DNA of 64,000 nt, taken from Streptomyces sp. NBC_01429 (GTDB taxonomy: Bacteria; Actinomycetota; Actinomycetes; Streptomycetales; Streptomycetaceae). The translations under genes and the position numbers were made by a program. Below the pieces are notes generated by a model. The model worked only from the letters and a program-made list of their open reading frames with translations. It was not told the origin of the DNA and searched no databases. Positions 26,120 to 34,490 of this stretch are shown in pieces; position 1 is the first letter of the stretch; each line of letters opens with the position of its first letter. Where the stretch lies: contig NZ_CP109599.1 in the NCBI RefSeq assembly GCF_036231945.1, positions 3,132,501-3,196,500 on the forward strand, read 5' to 3'.

Positions 26120-27085
26120 TCATCGTGTGCCTCCCGACAGCCGCCCGCGCAACCGGGGATCGATCAGCCGCTGGGCGAGGTCGCTGAGGAACCCGATGAC
26201 CAGGACGGCGAAGGTGGAGACGAACAGCACGCCCTGCACCACCGGGTAGTCGTGCTGCGCGACCGCCTGGGCGAGCATGCTGCCCAGCCCGGGCAGCGCG
26301 AACACCGTCTCGACGACGACCGCGCCGAGCAGCGTCGTGGCCAGCTCGATCCCGAGGACCGAGATCACCGGCACGGCCCCGTTGCGCAGCCCGTGCCGCC
26401 ACATCGCGCGGGTGAAGGAGGAGCCCAGAGCGCGCGCCGTACGGAGGTAGTCGCTGCCCAGGACGTCCAGCGCGGCGGAGCGCACGTACCGGATGAGCGA
26501 CGCCGACATCACGAGCGCGACCGTGATCACCGGCAGGGCGAGCGAGTTGAGCGCCTCGCCGGGACGCTCCCACCCGTCCTGCGGGAAGCCACCGGCGGGC
26601 AGCACCCCGAGGCGCAGGGCGAAGACGGTGATCAGGATCATGCCGACCCAGAAGACCGGTACGGCGATCCCGAGCTGGGAGACGCCGCTGATGAGCGTCC
26701 CGAACCGGGTGTTCGCCCGCAGCGCCGCCGCATAGCCGACGGGCACCGCGACCACGACGGCCAGCAGGAAGGCCAGCAGCGTCAGCGGCACGGTGACGTT
26801 CAGCCGGGAGGTGATCTCCGGGCCGACCGGCAGCGTACTGACGAAGGAGTTGCCCAGATCGAAGGTGACGAGCTGATGCAGCCAGTGCGCGAACTGCTCA
26901 GGCAGCGGACGGTCGGACCCGATCGCGTGGCGGGCGGCGGCGACCTGCTCCGGGGTCGCGCCGACCGAGAGCAGGGAGTTCGCGGGGTCACCGGGCAGCA
27001 GCCGCAGCAGCAGGAAGAGCACCACGCTGGCCAGGAACAGCGAGCCGGCCAGGAAGACCAGCCGGCGCAGGAGGTACGAGAGCAT
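26120..27085 (-). CDS. Dipeptide/oligopeptide ABC transporter permease (DppB type)
   Basis: A 321-residue permease with six predicted helices. The first helix begins MLSYLLRRLVFLAGSLFLAS and leads into the LLPGDPA motif of DppB/OppB. The EAA loop is RTARALGSSFTRAMWRHGLRN. It is separated from the binding-protein gene by 128 bp and touches the DppC-type gene. Confidence 0.92.
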   Translation of the reverse strand: MLSYLLRRLVFLAGSLFLASVVLFLLLRLLPGDPANSLLSVGATPEQVAAARHAIGSDRPLPEQFAHWLHQLVTFDLGNSFVSTLPVGPEITSRLNVTVPLTLLAFLLAVVVAVPVGYAAALRANTRFGTLISGVSQLGIAVPVFWVGMILITVFALRLGVLPAGGFPQDGWERPGEALNSLALPVITVALVMSASLIRYVRSAALDVLGSDYLRTARALGSSFTRAMWRHGLRNGAVPVISVLGIELATTLLGAVVVETVFALPGLGSMLAQAVAQHDYPVVQGVLFVSTFAVLVIGFLSDLAQRLIDPRLRGRLSGGTR

Positions 27086-27213
27086 CAGACACGGAACCGA
27101 TCAACGAGAACGAATATTCCGACGGGGACCGGGAGAGGGGCCGGGTCCGGGTCCGCGTCCGGCATCGAACCGGACCCCGGCCGCCCCACCCGCCCCCTCA
27201 CCTTCGCCGGGCG

Positions 27214-28743
27214 TCAGCTCTTCTTGATCCCGTAGGCGTAGAACTGCGAGTTCAGCCCGTTCAGCGGGTAACCGGAGAGCTTGGTGCCGGCCACCACGAT
27301 CTGCGGATAGAGGTAGAGCCAGTCACTGGCCGCGTCCTCCGCGATCTTCGTGTTGACCTTCTTCAGCAGGGCCGTCTGCTGCGCGGTGGTGTCCGACTCC
27401 TCGGCCTGCTTCACCCACTCGGTGACCTGCTTGTTGTCGTAGCCCCAGTAGAAGTCGGGGTTTCCGTACCAGACGATGTCGCGGTCGTTGACGTGCTCCT
27501 GGAGCGTCGCGCTGAAGTCGTGGTTCTTGTAGACCTTCGTGTACCACTCGTCCGGCGTGATGACGTTGATCTTGACGTCGATGCCGACCTTGGCCAGCTC
27601 CGACTTGATGAAGGTGGCGGCCGTCGGGTGCGGGTCGTAGTTCGGGGTGTCGAGCGTGAAACTGAAGCCCTTGGCGTAGCCCGCCTCGGCCAGCTCCTTC
27701 TTGGCCAGCGCCACGTCGTACGGGTTGACCTTGGTCAGGTCCTCGTACCAGGGGTCGGTCGGCGGGACCATCGAGCCGATCAGCGTGCCGTGGTCGCCCC
27801 AGACCGACTGGAGCAGCTTCTTGTTGTCGATGGCCGAGGTGACGGCCTTGCGCACCTGGACGTTGTTGAACGGCTTGACCCGGTCGTTGAAGGCCAGCAG
27901 CAGCTTGGTGGTCGAATTGCCGTCGTTGACCTTGTAGTTCGAGTTGTTCTTGAACTGGTCGAGGGCGTCCGGGCTCTGCTCGCTGGTCACCACGTCGACG
28001 GCGTTGGTGAGCAGGGCGTTGTTGAGCGCGGTGGCGTCCTTGTAGTAGTGGAAGACGACCTTCTCGTTGGTCGCGGGGGTGCCCCAGTAGCCGGGGAAGC
28101 GCACCAGGCTCAGCGCGGAGCCGCGGGTCCACTTGTCGAGCTTGTAGGGGCCGGTGCCGTCTTCCGACGTCTTGAGGTTCTTGGCGTCGGCGTTGATGAT
28201 CCAGACGTAGCTGAGGTTGTAGACGAACGAGATCGACTTGGACGACAGCGTCACCTTGACGGTGTCGGCGTCCGGGGTCTCGATCGACTTCACCACGTCG
28301 AAGCTGCTCTTGCGCGCCGACTGGGAGTCCTTGGCCCGGACCTTGTCGATGCTGTACTTCACATCGGCCGAGGTGAGGGTCTTGCCCGAGTGGAACTTCA
28401 CGCCCTTGCGCAGGGTGAAGGTGTACGTGAGCCCGTCCGGGCTGACCTTGTGGTCGGTGGCGAGCAGGTTCTCGACCTTGCCGGCGTCGGTGAGCTTGAA
28501 CAGCCCCTCGTAGACGTTCCCGTTGAGCGCCTCGGTCACGCCCTGGCCGCCGCCCCCGGTGTTGTCCAGGTTCTGCGGCTCGTAGAGCGACCCGACGCCG
28601 ATGGTCGCGTCCTTGTCGTACGAGCCGGAGCCGCCCGAGGAGGACGTGCCGCCGCCGCTGCCGCCACCGCAGGCGGTGAGGGCGAGGGACAGACTGACCA
28701 CCAGAGCGCCGCCGAGCAGCGGTACGGACTTCGTTCTCTTCAT
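27214..28743 (-). CDS. Peptide ABC transporter substrate-binding lipoprotein (SBP family 5)
   Basis: A 509-residue extracellular solute-binding protein. A signal peptide with lipobox LTAC anchors it to the membrane at Cys ~25, followed by a Gly/Ser tether and the family-5 fold (LKFTLRKGVKFHSGKTLTSADVKYS-like region at ~105-130). CAGGAG precedes the ATG. It is the first gene of the operon dppA-B-C-D-F type and gives it specificity. Dipeptides, oligopeptides or other ligands such as nickel complexes are possible, and the sequence does not decide. Confidence 0.92.
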   Translation of the reverse strand: MKRTKSVPLLGGALVVSLSLALTACGGGSGGGTSSSGGSGSYDKDATIGVGSLYEPQNLDNTGGGGQGVTEALNGNVYEGLFKLTDAGKVENLLATDHKVSPDGLTYTFTLRKGVKFHSGKTLTSADVKYSIDKVRAKDSQSARKSSFDVVKSIETPDADTVKVTLSSKSISFVYNLSYVWIINADAKNLKTSEDGTGPYKLDKWTRGSALSLVRFPGYWGTPATNEKVVFHYYKDATALNNALLTNAVDVVTSEQSPDALDQFKNNSNYKVNDGNSTTKLLLAFNDRVKPFNNVQVRKAVTSAIDNKKLLQSVWGDHGTLIGSMVPPTDPWYEDLTKVNPYDVALAKKELAEAGYAKGFSFTLDTPNYDPHPTAATFIKSELAKVGIDVKINVITPDEWYTKVYKNHDFSATLQEHVNDRDIVWYGNPDFYWGYDNKQVTEWVKQAEESDTTAQQTALLKKVNTKIAEDAASDWLYLYPQIVVAGTKLSGYPLNGLNSQFYAYGIKKS

Positions 28744-28791
28744 GGGTTTCTCCTGTTGCGCCGGGGCAGGGCCTTGGGTGAGCTTGTCCGC

Positions 28792-29535
28792 TCAGTGCAC
28801 CGCGTAGCCGCCGTGGAAGACCGGAAGCTTCTCGCCCGCCTCGACGGGCAGGTGGATCCGGTTCTGCCGCGGCGGCAACGGACAGTTGTACTGGGCGGAG
28901 AAACCGCACGGCGGCACGAACGCCCGGTTGAAGTCCAGCACGACGGTCGAGTTGCCCGCCTCGTGCGGAACGAAGAGAAACCGCCCGGCCCCGTAGGTGT
29001 CCGCGCCGTTGGTCGGGTCGCCGAAGACCAGCAGAAGCGTTCCGTCGTCGTCGAACGCGGACAGCACGTAGTCGACGCCGTCCAGAGTCACCGCTATGTC
29101 GCCCGGAACGACCAGTTCCCGGCTGCCCCCGCTGTCCCGTATGTGCTCGAACGGCACCCGCCGGTCGGTGGCGACCGGGGTGAAGGCCGCCTCGACGACC
29201 CACTCGGGGTGGAACGGGAAGGCGTCGATGTCCGCGAAGTTCCGTACGGCCGGAGCCCCGGCGTCCCAGAACCGCAGCCCGTGCTCGGGCTCCCCGGTGT
29301 ACAGATTCGTCCGCGCCACCGTGGTCACCGTCACACCGTCGCCCGCCTCGGCGCGCGCCTGCTTCCCGGCCGCTTCGGCATCGACCCGGGCCGGCAGCCA
29401 CCGCGTCTCGACGAGCGCCAGATTCCCGAGAGGCGCCACGACGGCCTCCCGCCGCGCCCCCCGCCACTCCTCGAAACCCGCCCGCGCGGCGGCGACAACG
29501 GTCGCGGAGGCGCGGAGCGAAGACGGTACGGACAT
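28792..29535 (-). CDS. DUF1684 family protein
   Basis: A 247-residue cytosolic protein of the DUF1684 family. The hallmark C-terminal block is visible: DFNRAFVPPCGFSAQYNCPLPP followed by NRIHLPVEAGEK (split around residues 195-235). Function is unknown. The ATG of MSVPSSLRAS was chosen although the ribosome site is weak; the frame stays open for 31 more codons upstream. It lies 48 bp upstream of the peptide-binding lipoprotein gene, so it could be co-transcribed with the importer. Confidence 0.82.
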   Translation of the reverse strand: MSVPSSLRASATVVAAARAGFEEWRGARREAVVAPLGNLALVETRWLPARVDAEAAGKQARAEAGDGVTVTTVARTNLYTGEPEHGLRFWDAGAPAVRNFADIDAFPFHPEWVVEAAFTPVATDRRVPFEHIRDSGGSRELVVPGDIAVTLDGVDYVLSAFDDDGTLLLVFGDPTNGADTYGAGRFLFVPHEAGNSTVVLDFNRAFVPPCGFSAQYNCPLPPRQNRIHLPVEAGEKLPVFHGGYAVH

Positions 29536-29701
29536 GCGGGGCTCGCTTCGGTCGGTGCGGACGGGCTCGATCCGGCGCACCCTCGCAGCCAGGTCTGGAA
29601 CCGCTGAATCGTACCTACATAGGACCATTTCAAGCCACGAAAGTTCACACTCCGAGACGCCCGTCTCAAAACCGACCGCGCGGGCCTCCCGTCGGCGTCC
29701 C

Positions 29702-30499
29702 CTACAGGTCGTAGACCGCCGTCACCGGCGCGTGGTCGCTCCACCGCTCGCCGTGGGTGGCCGCGCGCTCGACCCAGGACTTCACCGCTCGCCCGGCGAG
29801 ACCCTCCGTGGCCACCTGGTAGTCGATGCGCCAGCCCGCGTCGTTGTCGAAGGCCCGGCCACGGTAGGACCACCACGAGTAGGGGCCGTCCTGGTCCGGG
29901 TGCTGGGCCCGTACGACATCGACATAGCCGGTCTCGTCGAAGACCCGGCTCAGCCACGCGCGCTCCTCGGGGAGGAAGCCGGAGGACTTGCGGTTGGCCT
30001 TCCAGTTCTTGAGGTCGGCCTCGCTGTGGGCGATGTTCCAGTCGCCACAGACCAGGACCTCGCGGCCGTCGGCCGCCGCGCTCGCCTTCAGCCCCTCCAG
30101 ATACGGGAGGAACTCGTCCATGAAGCGGATCTTCTCGTCCTGCCGCTCCGTGCCGACCTCGCCGGAGGGCAGATAGAGGCTGGCGACCGTGACGCCCGGC
30201 AGGTCGATCTCCACATACCGGCCGCTCGCGTCGAACTCCGCGCTCCCGAACCCGATCCGAGTACGCTCCGGCTCCCGCCGCGAGAGCAGCGCGACCCCCG
30301 CGCGCCCCTTGGCCTCGGCGGGCGCGTACAGCACGTGCCAGCCTTCCGGGGCACGGACCTCGTCGGGCAGCTGGTGCGGCTCGGCCCGTACCTCCTGGAG
30401 GCAGACCACCTCGGCCGAGGTGCCGTCGAGCCACTCCACGAACCCCTTCTTGGCGGCGGCGCGGAGTCCATTCACATTCACGGATGTCACGGTGAGCAT
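29702..30499 (-). CDS. xth: Exodeoxyribonuclease III
   Basis: A 265-residue AP endonuclease/3'-5' exonuclease of the ExoIII type, acting in base excision repair. Catalytic residues are visible: Asn in NVNGLRAA, Glu in LQEVRAE, Asp and Asn in CGDWNIAHSEADLKN, and the terminal SDHAPV with Asp-His. Length is normal for the family. It is transcribed alone. Confidence 0.93.
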   Translation of the reverse strand: MLTVTSVNVNGLRAAAKKGFVEWLDGTSAEVVCLQEVRAEPHQLPDEVRAPEGWHVLYAPAEAKGRAGVALLSRREPERTRIGFGSAEFDASGRYVEIDLPGVTVASLYLPSGEVGTERQDEKIRFMDEFLPYLEGLKASAAADGREVLVCGDWNIAHSEADLKNWKANRKSSGFLPEERAWLSRVFDETGYVDVVRAQHPDQDGPYSWWSYRGRAFDNDAGWRIDYQVATEGLAGRAVKSWVERAATHGERWSDHAPVTAVYDL

Positions 30500-30569
30500 C
30501 CAGGCACAGTACCGGCACCCCTCGGCGGGCGAGAAGTTCGGTTATGTCGCCAATCGACCGCGTATGCCG

Positions 30570-31145
30570 CTAGTCGACCACGGATATCTTCGTGCCGAGC
30601 GCGGCGAACTTCCAGATCGCGCTTCCGGCATCGATACCGACGCGGATGCCGCCCGTGCTCGTGCCGGGCGCGGGCTGGGGCGAGGCGCCGTCGACCGCGT
30701 TGGAGAAGGCTATGGAGAGCCCCTCCTTCACCGCGAAGTAGACGACGTGCTCGATGTCGACCCCGTCGGACCCGGCCGCTTCCTCGCGCCGGAAGGAGAC
30801 CGCGTACGGGCCCTTCTCCGGGCTGATGCTGCCGGGCCACACGGCGAAGGAGTCGTCGAAGTTGTTGTCGGGGTCGACCAGCCAGACCCGTCGCTCGCCC
30901 AGCGAGTAGACGATCCGGCGGCCCTCTCCCGACGCGGTGGGTATCTCGTGCTTCGCCGTCTCGCTGGGGGCGGGGGCCACCGTCGCGTTGGGGCTCGGCG
31001 TCGAGGTGGGTCTGGCCTGTGCGGTGGGTACGGCGGGCGGCCGGGGACCGCTTCCGGCCTGCACGGCGAGTACGGTGACGGCCGCGAGAGCGCCAGCGGT
31101 CAGAGCGGTAACCCAGGCCCACGAGGGCAGTCGGCGGCCATGCAC
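30570..31145 (-). CDS. Membrane-anchored protein resembling L,D-transpeptidase homologues but without the catalytic Cys
   Basis: The 191-residue product starts at a GTG ten bases after GAGGAG (an ATG at 31235 would add 30 residues). One hydrophobic segment near residues 8-28 anchors it, followed by a Pro/Ala/Thr linker and a roughly 120-residue extracytoplasmic domain (RIVYSLGERRVWLVD, GSDGVDIEHVVYF). The domain order recalls YkuD-type L,D-transpeptidases, yet the protein contains no Cys, so it cannot catalyse that reaction. It is a Streptomyces-type protein of unknown role beside the rodlin/chaplin genes. Confidence 0.65.
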   Translation of the reverse strand: MHGRRLPSWAWVTALTAGALAAVTVLAVQAGSGPRPPAVPTAQARPTSTPSPNATVAPAPSETAKHEIPTASGEGRRIVYSLGERRVWLVDPDNNFDDSFAVWPGSISPEKGPYAVSFRREEAAGSDGVDIEHVVYFAVKEGLSIAFSNAVDGASPQPAPGTSTGGIRVGIDAGSAIWKFAALGTKISVVD

Positions 31146-31283
31146 AGGTGCGGATCTCCTCAACTCTCCTACCAGCAACGACAATGTAGCCGCTGGCCGA
31201 GTCGCACCTCTTGCTGCCCCCATGAAGTTCGTCACTCTTCACGGGTCCGGCGTCCCGGACCGGGCTTCCCGGGGCCGGACACG

Positions 31284-31327
31284 CCAGAGGCCCGGCCCGG
31301 CGTTCGCACGCCGGGCCGGGCCTCTGG
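31284..31327 (-). terminator. Strong terminator after the first rodlin gene
   Basis: Perfect 19-bp arms, CCAGAGGCCCGGCCCGGCG against its complement at 31309-31327, with loop TTCGCA. It is immediately downstream of the leftward rodlin stop. Confidence 0.85.
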
Positions 31328-31333
31328 GGGAGA

Positions 31334-31741
31334 TCAGCGGTTGCCCGCGCCGTTCCCGGAGAGGATCGGGATGTTGTCCAGGATGTGCGACAGGGCCTCG
31401 TCGCCCTTCGCCTGCGTCGAGTTCTCGACGCACTGCTGGTTCTGCGGGGAGGACAGGACGTTGACGTCCTGGACCGCGATCGGCACGAGGCCCACGAGGG
31501 AGCCGACGTTCGCCTTGAGCGGGAGACCGACGCAGGGCTTGTTCAGCGACCCCTGGACCAGGCCCAGCTGGGGGCTCATGTCGCCCTTGGTCACCGCGTT
31601 GCCGAAGGCCTGCTCGGCACCGTTGCCGCTGAACGACGTCGGGCCGCCGTCGTTACCGATGGCCAGCGCCGGCGACGCCGCGGCGGCCGTGGCTCCGACG
31701 ATGGACGCCGCTACAGCAGCGGTTGCCCACAGCTTCTTCAT
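31334..31741 (-). CDS. Rodlin (third copy)
   Basis: A 135-residue secreted rodlin. Rodlins organise chaplin fibrils into the rodlet layer on aerial hyphae and spores. A Sec signal peptide (residues 1-~28, ending SPALA) precedes [21 protein letters not shown]. The conserved core has Cys in NKPCVGLP and [10 protein letters not shown] and ends ILSGNG. Codon choice and start (ATG) match a highly expressed surface protein. It is tandem with the next leftward rodlin, each having its own terminator. S. coelicolor has only rdlA and rdlB, so this copy is extra relative to that reference. Confidence 0.92.
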   Translation of the reverse strand: MKKLWATAAVAASIVGATAAAASPALAIGNDGGPTSFSGNGAEQAFGNAVTKGDMSPQLGLVQGSLNKPCVGLPLKANVGSLVGLVPIAVQDVNVLSSPQNQQCVENSTQAKGDEALSHILDNIPILSGNGAGNR

Positions 31742-31854
31742 TTTAATGCCTTTCCAGAAAGTCGGATTCCACCGGTGGAATCCGAGCTGTTCAACTCACC
31801 TGAAACCGGATTGGTTTCGGGCGTTCCCCCGAATGGAGTAGTCGCATTACCGAG

Positions 31855-31895
31855 AAAAAGGCCGGCCCGCCGCGGATTTCAGCGGCGGGCCGGCC
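31855..31895 (-). terminator. Rho-independent terminator after the second rodlin gene
   Basis: GGCCGGCCCGCCGC (31860-31873) pairs with 31882-31895, and on the minus strand it is followed by five T residues (31859-31855). Confidence 0.88.
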
Positions 31896-31908
31896 GGTCG
31901 GCCGATAC

Positions 31909-32319
31909 TCAGCGGTTGGCCACACCGTTCCCGGAGAGGATCGGGATGTTGTCGAGGATGTGCGACAGCGGCTCGTCGCCCTTGGTCTGCGTCGAGTTCT
32001 CGACGCACTGCTGGTTCTGCGGCGACGACAGGACGTTGATGTCCTGGACGGCGATCGGCACGAGGCCCACGAGGGAGCCGAGGTTCGCCTTGGCCGGCAG
32101 CGCGATGCAGGGCTTGTTGAAAGAGCCCTGGATGAGCGCGATCTGCGGGCTCATGTCGCCGTACGTCGACATGTTCCCGTACTGCTGGGTGGCGAAGTTG
32201 CCGCTCGCGGACGTGGGCCCGCTGTCGTTGCCGATGGCGAGCGCCGGGGCCGCGGCGGCGGCCGAGACGCCGACGACGGAGGCGGCGACGGCCGCGCCGG
32301 CCATAACCTTCTTGATCAC
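31909..32319 (-). CDS. rdlB: Rodlin
   Basis: A 136-residue rodlin starting at a GTG nine bases after AAGGGG. A signal peptide (to ~residue 29, AAPALA) precedes the IGNDSGPTSASGN start of the mature chain. Cys are in NKPCIALP and [10 protein letters not shown]. The mature part differs from its neighbours mainly at FATQQYGNMSTYGD. It is divergent from the rightward rodlin, as rdlA and rdlB are in S. coelicolor. The symbol follows that arrangement and is tentative. Confidence 0.9.
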   Translation of the reverse strand: MIKKVMAGAAVAASVVGVSAAAAAPALAIGNDSGPTSASGNFATQQYGNMSTYGDMSPQIALIQGSFNKPCIALPAKANLGSLVGLVPIAVQDINVLSSPQNQQCVENSTQTKGDEPLSHILDNIPILSGNGVANR

Positions 32320-32548
32320 GATCTGAGTCCCCTTCTGAAGGATGCCCCAAAGTTCCCGGAGCCCCCTGAGCAACTCCCCTCCCGCGCTTTGGTTCTGGCC
32401 GTTCACTCCAACGGCCTAGTACCGGCGATTACCCCGTGGCAATACGGCGCCCGTCCGCAAGCCGATCGGGTGAAGCAGGAGAACCAAACCGCCCACGCCC
32501 GGTTGTTCAGGTCGCTGCATCTGCATTTCTTAGGAAAAGGAAAACACC

Positions 32549-32962
32549 GTGATCAAGAAGATTATGGCCGGCGCGGCCGTGGCCGCCTCCGTAGTCGGCG
32601 TTTCCGCTGCCGCCGCGGCCCCCGCTCTCGCCATCGGCAATGACAGCGGCCCGACGTCGTTCAGCGGCAACGGCGCCAAGAGCGCCTTCGGCAACGCCGC
32701 CACCAAGGGCGACCTGAGCCCCCAGGCCGAGCTGATCCAGGGCTCGCTGAACGACCTCTGCATCGGTGCCCCGGTCAAGGCCAACGTCGGCGCCCTCGTC
32801 GGCGTCCTCGTGCCGGTCGCCGTCCAGGACGTCCAGGTCCTGTCGAACCCGCAGAACCAGCAGTGCGCCGAGAACTCGACGCAGGCCAAGGGCGACGAGC
32901 CGCTGTCGCACCTCATCAACAACATCCCGGTGCTCTCGGGCAACGGTGTGGCCAACCGCTGA
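32549..32962 (+). CDS. rdlA: Rodlin
   Basis: A 137-residue rodlin beginning at a GTG (GTGATCAAG). The first ~28 residues are nearly identical to the divergent rodlin's signal peptide. The mature chain has NDLCIGAP and QNQQCAENST Cys sites and a one-residue insertion (VGVLVPVAVQD). It lies immediately upstream of a short chaplin gene on the same strand, as rdlA does next to chpD in S. coelicolor. The symbol is assigned on that synteny. Confidence 0.9.
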   Translation: MIKKIMAGAAVAASVVGVSAAAAAPALAIGNDSGPTSFSGNGAKSAFGNAATKGDLSPQAELIQGSLNDLCIGAPVKANVGALVGVLVPVAVQDVQVLSNPQNQQCAENSTQAKGDEPLSHLINNIPVLSGNGVANR

Positions 32963-32973
32963 CCAAGGCCGCA

Positions 32974-33009
32974 GAACCGGCCCGGCGCGACGATGCCCCG
33001 GGCCGGTTC
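32974..33009 (+). terminator. Terminator after the rightward rodlin
   Basis: GAACCGGCCCGG (32974-32985) pairs with CCGGGCCGGTTC (32998-33009), loop 12 bases. Confidence 0.75.
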
Positions 33010-33186
33010 GCCTTTGTCCGGTACGGCAGTCGAGTGAACCGACCAACCCGCCCAAATCGGGCAGTTTCCTCATAACGACATAATCGTTGGACCTTCAGCA
33101 GCGGACGTTGAGAGCTGAGATGGCTGATGCTCGCGTGCCACGACCGTCGTGCGGACGCATTCGCCGCTGCGGAAAGGGCTAACAAG

Positions 33187-33420
33187 ATGAAGTGCAAGAA
33201 GGCCGCGACGATCGTCGCGGGAATGGTCCTGGCGCTGGGCGCCGCGGCCCCGGCCATGGCCGACGCCGGTGCCGAGGGCATCGCGGTCGGGTCCCCCGGC
33301 GTCCTGTCGGGCAACGTCGTGCAGATCCCGGTCCACGTGCCGGTCAACATCTGCGGCAACAGCGTCAACATCATCGGTCTGCTGAACCCCACCCTCGGCA
33401 ACACCTGCGTCAACAAGTGA
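33187..33420 (+). CDS. chpD: Short chaplin (ChpD-like)
   Basis: A 77-residue secreted chaplin. A signal peptide (to AMA, ~residue 25) leaves a roughly 52-residue mature chaplin domain (GSPGVLSGNVVQIPVHVPVN, then CGN and CVNK Cys pair). Chaplins assemble into amyloid fibrils that lower surface tension and coat aerial hyphae. AAAGGG lies eight bases before the ATG. It is flanked by rdlA-like and long chaplin genes, matching the rdlA-chpD-chpA order, which is why the symbol is used. Confidence 0.92.
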   Translation: MKCKKAATIVAGMVLALGAAAPAMADAGAEGIAVGSPGVLSGNVVQIPVHVPVNICGNSVNIIGLLNPTLGNTCVNK

Positions 33421-33449
33421 CGTCGTAAGCCACGCCGCGGGGTGTTCCC

Positions 33450-33493
33450 GGCCGGTCCCGAAGCGCGAGTCGACCTGCGCTTCGGGACCGGCC
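33450..33493 (+). terminator. Terminator after the short chaplin
   Basis: Perfect 17-bp arms (33450-33466 with 33477-33493, starting GGCCGGTCCCGAAGCGC), loop GAGTCGACCT, followed by TCATTT. Confidence 0.85.
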
Positions 33494-33526
33494 TCATTTG
33501 GCATCACTCTCACTCAGGAGAACCAC

Positions 33527-34396
33527 GTGCGAGACCTCATCAGCAAGGGACTGCTCACCGCCGCCGCGGCGTCGAGTGTGCTCTCCCTGAGCGGCGGCTC
33601 CGCCCAGGCGGCCGACGCGGAGGCTGCGGTCGCCGGATCACCCGGCGTGGCATCGGGCAACAGCCTTCAGCTGCCCCTCGACATCCCCGTCAACGTCTGC
33701 GGCAACACCGTGAACCCGATCGGGTTGCTCAACCCCGCCTTCGGCAACGCCTGCGCCAACACGTCGAGCACCCCGAAGGCGCACCACACGGAGCACGGGC
33801 CGGGTGGCGGCTACGGGTCCGGTGGCGGCTACGAGACCGGTGGCGGCTACGGGTCCGAAGCGGAGGCCGGGCCGCAGGCCGGACCGGGCCACTCCGGCGG
33901 CGGATACGGCTCGCACGACGAGGGCGCCAGCTCCACCGCCCTGGTGACCGGATCGCCCGGTGTCCTCTCGGGCGGCGGCGTTCAGGTGCCCGTCGACATC
34001 CCGGTGAACGCCTGCGGCAACTCCGTGGACCTGGTGGGCATCCTCAACCCGGTGTTCGGCAACGAGTGCGTCAACGGCACGCCCACGGCTCCCCCGGAGC
34101 GGCCGGACGCCCCCGAGACCCCGGACACCCCGGACGAGGTGCCCGAGGAGACCACGCCGCCGGAGGACCGTTCCGTAGTCCCGCCGGCCGCTCCCCCGCA
34201 CCACGTCCCGCACACCGAGAACACGCCGCGCCCGGTCACCCCGGCGGTGCTGCCCGCCGCGAGGCCCGCCGCCGAGAGCCGGCTCGCGGCGACCGGTGGC
34301 GATCCGCATCTCCTCGCCGCCGCCGCGTCGAGCGCCGGCCTGATCCTCGGCGGCGCGCTGCTGTACCGGCGGTCCCGCGTCGCGGCCCGCCGCTGA
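33527..34396 (+). CDS. chpA: Long chaplin with sortase signal (ChpA-like)
   Basis: A 289-residue cell-wall-anchored chaplin. A signal peptide (~1-28) is followed by chaplin domain 1 (~35-78, PVNVCGNTVNPIGLLNPAFGN) and a Gly/Tyr-rich repeat linker (GGGYGSGGGYETGGGYGS, ~95-112). Chaplin domain 2 (~140-183) precedes a Pro/Glu/Thr-rich wall-spanning region. The sorting signal LAATG is followed by a hydrophobic helix and RRSRVAARR tail. Sortase would link it to peptidoglycan as an anchor for short chaplins. The start is a GTG. Confidence 0.92.
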   Translation: MRDLISKGLLTAAAASSVLSLSGGSAQAADAEAAVAGSPGVASGNSLQLPLDIPVNVCGNTVNPIGLLNPAFGNACANTSSTPKAHHTEHGPGGGYGSGGGYETGGGYGSEAEAGPQAGPGHSGGGYGSHDEGASSTALVTGSPGVLSGGGVQVPVDIPVNACGNSVDLVGILNPVFGNECVNGTPTAPPERPDAPETPDTPDEVPEETTPPEDRSVVPPAAPPHHVPHTENTPRPVTPAVLPAARPAAESRLAATGGDPHLLAAAASSAGLILGGALLYRRSRVAARR

Positions 34397-34447
34397 CCGA
34401 ACGCTCCGGACATCGTCCGTACATCCGTATATCCGCACACAGAAGAG

Positions 34448-34479
34448 TCACTTCACAGAGCCGCGCGTCTGTGAAGTGA
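34448..34479. terminator. Bidirectional hairpin between convergent genes
   Basis: TCACTTCACAG (34448-34458) and CTGTGAAGTGA (34469-34479) pair perfectly. It sits between the long chaplin and the convergent FAD gene and can serve both. Confidence 0.7.
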
Positions 34480-34490
34480 CCGCTCTGCCG

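Noticed and set aside
23549..27235. 1228-codon plus-strand frame
   Set aside because: Antisense to four well-supported ABC transporter genes; low-complexity composition.
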